Shown here: positions 5,254 through 6,954 of the stretch, one piece after another | How the letters are laid out: every line of letters begins with the position of its first letter | How positions within the stretch are numbered: the stretch's first letter is position 1 | Assembly (NCBI GenBank): GCA_947302895.1 | Contig: CAMYWU010000080.1 | Coordinates: forward strand, 1-6,954 | DNA: 6,954 bases | Direction of reading: 5' to 3' | Origin: an uncultured Clostridia bacterium | GTDB lineage: Bacteria > Bacillota > Clostridia > Oscillospirales > Acutalibacteraceae | Program-made: the position numbers and the translations under genes | Notes under the pieces: model-generated | Told to the model about the DNA's origin: nothing | What the model saw: only the letters and a program-made list of their open reading frames with translations | Database searches by the model: none

Positions 5254-5283
5254 AAAAATGAGGCTTTTAAGCCTCATTTTTTT
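5252..5283. terminator. Intrinsic terminator after the SDR gene, likely bidirectional
   Basis: Left arm 5252-5264 (A-run plus ATGAGGC) pairs with 5271-5283 (GCCTCAT plus T-run) over 13 bp with a TTTTAA loop. It starts within the stop codon of the SDR gene. Because the A-run and T-run are symmetrical, it also works on the minus strand, where it could end the converging fucosidase transcript. Confidence 0.88.
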
Positions 5284-5289
5284 ACATAC

Positions 5290-5404
5290 AGTTAAGAGTT
5301 AAGAGTTAAGAATTAAGAGTTTATACTCGATGTTCTCTAACATTTAATTGACCGAACGAAGTGAGATACCATAACTCTTCACTTTTAACTTTTCACTCTT
5401 CACT
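5290..5404. repeat. Inverted pair of heptanucleotide repeat arrays
   Basis: The left array (5290-5323, plus strand) runs AGTTAAG x3, AATTAAG, then AGTTTA. The right array, read on the minus strand from 5404 to 5371, runs AGTGAAG, AGTGAAA, AGTTAAA, AGTGAAG, AGTTAT. Both have a strict 7-bp period of the form AGTKAAR and face each other across a 47-bp centre that includes CGAACGAAGTGAG. The arms match in 26 of 34 positions as an inverted repeat, so a long imperfect hairpin can form. The right array begins inside the TAG stop of the fucosidase gene. No gene is present. It resembles short tandem heptamer repeats and MITE-like intergenic elements, but I cannot name it. Confidence 0.75.
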
Positions 5405-6781
5405 ATTCATAAAATCCCACAAGCTCCAGATTCGGTGTGCCCCTTGACTGACGGATAATGAGCAGCGCGCCCTGGGCATTATCGCCTATCTCGATTATTT
5501 TTTGCATACCAATAACCGAGCCCTTATAAACCCTCTTATACTTTCCGTTTGGTTTGAGGATGAACAGCTCGAATTTTTCAACTCGCTGTCCCTTTCTTAT
5601 ATCCTCTTTTAAAACGCAGTATTTCAGCTTTGTCGGCGCAGCGAAACGGAATTCAATATATCCATCCGTTTCTTTGAGCTCGCCAAAACGTTTTTCAATA
5701 ATCGGATTTGCCGTTATTTCACCTATCATTTCGCCAAGCTTTTTCAAAACCTTGGTTTCTTTTTTCGAGATAACTCCCCTGTCGTTAGGCGGAACATTGA
5801 GGAGCAAAAAGCTATTGTTTCCAACGGAATTAAGATAAATCTTAAACAGCTTTTTTGCGTTTTTAATGCTTGAAGCATTTTCATCGCTTGCAAACCAGCC
5901 GTCCCTTATTGAAACATCAACCTCGGCGGGATACCAGCATAAAAATGCATTCTTTTCAAGAACCTTTCTTGAACCCAAATCCTCATCCGATGAGGTTATT
6001 TTCTGAAGCTTTTTTGCCTCCTGCTCGCTTTGCTGAGAATTTTTCTCAACGGTTTCAGCCTTGGTTAAAAGCTCGGGAACAACGCAGTATTCGCTCTCCC
6101 TCGCCTCGCCTGCTTCGTTGCCGACCCAACGGATATCGGGTCCGCAAATTGCAATATTCGCATCGGGCTGAAGCGAACGGATTATTTTATAATAGCGCTC
6201 CCAATCGTATTCAAAAGCCTTTGCGTCCGCGCCCTTTGCGCCGTCAAACCAGACCTCGAAAATATCTCCATAGCCCGTTAAAAGCTCGGTGAGCTGACGG
6301 CAGAAGAAATCGTTATACTGCTCGGTTGCATACGTTTTTTCGTGCATATCCCAGGGGGAAAGATAGATTCCGAAACCAACTCCCTGCCTTTTGCATTCAT
6401 CGCTAACAAGCTTAACAATATCCTCTGCAAAAGGCGATTTCATAACATTGAAATCGGTTGTTCCCGTGTTCCACAGGCAAAAACCGTCGTGGTGTTTGCA
6501 GGTCAGAATAACGCCCGTTGCGCCCGAAGCCTTAATTGCTTTAATCCACTGCTCGGGCTTAATTGAAAGGATTTTGAAATCCTCGGCTTTTTCTGTTCCG
6601 TTTCCCCATTCCCTGCCCGTTGAGGTATTCATACCGAAATGCAAAAGCAGTAAAAAGGTTTACGGGCGTGTTCAAGCTGTATTCCGCTCGGCAAAACGGA
6701 ATTATACCGCTCAACCTCATCATCATTCAATGGATATTTATTATTGGTGCTTGTCCAGTTTTCGTTAAGCTTAAGTTTCAT
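5403..6781 (-). pseudogene. GH29 alpha-L-fucosidase, split by a single-base frameshift
   Basis: Two consecutive minus-strand frames together encode one GH29 enzyme. The first frame (ATG at 6781) gives 46 matching residues ending PFYCF. The second continues as LHFGMNTSTGREWG and runs 413 codons (6644-5403). Restoring one T in the TTTT run at 6643-6646 (AAAA on plus) joins them into 459 residues, a normal family length. Family enzymes remove alpha-L-fucose with retention. Visible motifs, numbered in the second frame, are HHDGFCLW (51-58), YLSPWD (94-99), VWFDG (131-135) with nucleophile D134, ICGPDIRW (166-173), NEAGEARESE (176-185), and a C-terminal beta-sandwich with EDIRKGQRV. The type is GH29-B-like (1,3/1,4-fucosidase). 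No signal peptide: cytosolic. The second frame has only a TTG at 6644 and ATG at 6632, neither with an RBS, so it cannot start well on its own. The gene is a recent pseudogene or the break is a sequencing error. Confidence 0.85.
6629..6781 (-). CDS. N-terminal fragment of the GH29 fucosidase (first frame, 50 aa)
   Basis: This is the true 5' end of the fucosidase gene. It starts MKLKLNENWT and continues through NNKYPLNDDEVERY and SGIQLEHARKPFYCF, the usual lead-in to the HFGMN strand of GH29-B enzymes. After F46 the frame shifts and it ends four codons later with CISV and TGA (6631-6629). ATG at 6781 is preceded by a purine-rich GAGGGGAGAGGG, and a promoter lies about 30 bp further upstream, so expression signals are intact. 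As sequenced, it would give only a 50-residue peptide. Confidence 0.75.
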   Translation of the reverse strand: MKLKLNENWTSTNNKYPLNDDEVERYNSVLPSGIQLEHARKPFYCFCISV

Positions 6782-6811
6782 TTTCCCTCTCCCCTCATTA
6801 TTTTCTCAATT

Positions 6812-6840
6812 ATTATACCATCTATTTTACTATAATTCAA
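6812..6840 (-). promoter_or_regulatory. SigA-type promoter of the fucosidase gene
   Basis: On the minus strand, TTGAAT (6840-6835) and TATAAT (6817-6812) are spaced by 17 bp. The transcript would start near 6805, about 25 nt before ATG 6781. The hexamers and spacing are identical to those of the GH5-GH130 operon promoter. Confidence 0.7.
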
Positions 6841-6857
6841 TGATAACAAAAAAGCCC

Positions 6858-6885
6858 TTGACAAATAATAATTATCTGCTATAAT
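6858..6885 (+). promoter_or_regulatory. Promoter of the initiator tRNA gene
   Basis: TTGACA (6858-6863) and TATAAT (6880-6885) are perfect hexamers with a 16-bp spacer. The start should fall near 6892, leaving about 14 nt of 5' leader before the tRNA, as expected for a highly expressed stable RNA. It is divergent from the fucosidase promoter. Confidence 0.85.
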
Positions 6886-6905
6886 GATAAGGCACTTAGG
6901 AATAT

Positions 6906-6954
<49 letters not shown>

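Noticed and set aside
5870..6292. Plus-strand 140-codon open frame opposite the fucosidase
   Set aside because: Arg/Pro-rich shadow frame opposite GH29 motifs; no RBS.
6640..6650. Programmed frameshifting as an explanation for the split fucosidase
   Set aside because: No slippery heptamer, stimulatory SD-like site or downstream structure is evident; a plain one-base deletion explains it better.

Overview
The window reads as chromosomal DNA from a low-to-moderate GC Bacillota, most likely a gut-type member of the Clostridia (Oscillospiraceae/Ruminococcaceae-like). The reasons are strong AGGAG-type ribosome binding sites, near-consensus SigA promoters with AT-rich flanks, a VbhA/Fic locus of clostridial type, and several glycan-degrading enzymes. 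The genus is an inference; nothing in the window fixes it.

Layout from left to right. (1) At 1-340, minus strand, is a decayed toxin-antitoxin locus. It has an intact promoter, an RBS and a VbhA-like antitoxin, joined out of frame to the C-terminal end of a Fic protein whose catalytic part is gone. (2) At 442-4276 is a minus-strand run of five genes that looks like one operon read from 4276 leftward. The order is a GH5 endoglycoceramidase-like glycosidase, a GH130 mannoside phosphorylase, a 66-aa acidic protein, a GNAT acetyltransferase, and a cytidine/blasticidin-deaminase-like protein lacking one zinc ligand. A palindromic intergenic repeat sits inside the operon just upstream of the GNAT gene. 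(3) At 4277-4479 is a divergent control region with one SigA promoter in each direction and several palindromes. (4) At 4480-5253, plus strand, is a short-chain dehydrogenase, followed by a strong and probably bidirectional terminator. (5) At 5290-5404 is an inverted pair of heptanucleotide repeat arrays. (6) At 5403-6781, minus strand, is a GH29 alpha-L-fucosidase split by a one-base frameshift near its 5' end. (7) At 6858-6954, plus strand, are a promoter and the 5' part of an initiator tRNA-fMet that runs off the window.

The genes suggest intracellular processing of imported oligosaccharides. None of the three glycosidase-type enzymes shows a signal peptide. GH130 enzymes phosphorolyse beta-mannosides, GH29 enzymes remove alpha-L-fucose, and the SDR resembles sugar-acid or polyol dehydrogenases. 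A role in salvage of mannose- and fucose-containing glycans (plant mannan or host glycan) is an inference. No transporter or regulator gene lies in the window.

The most notable observations are the internally deleted Fic locus, the frameshifted fucosidase, the missing zinc ligand in the deaminase-like protein, the Asn-to-Asp change in the SDR catalytic tetrad, and the unexplained inverted heptamer arrays.
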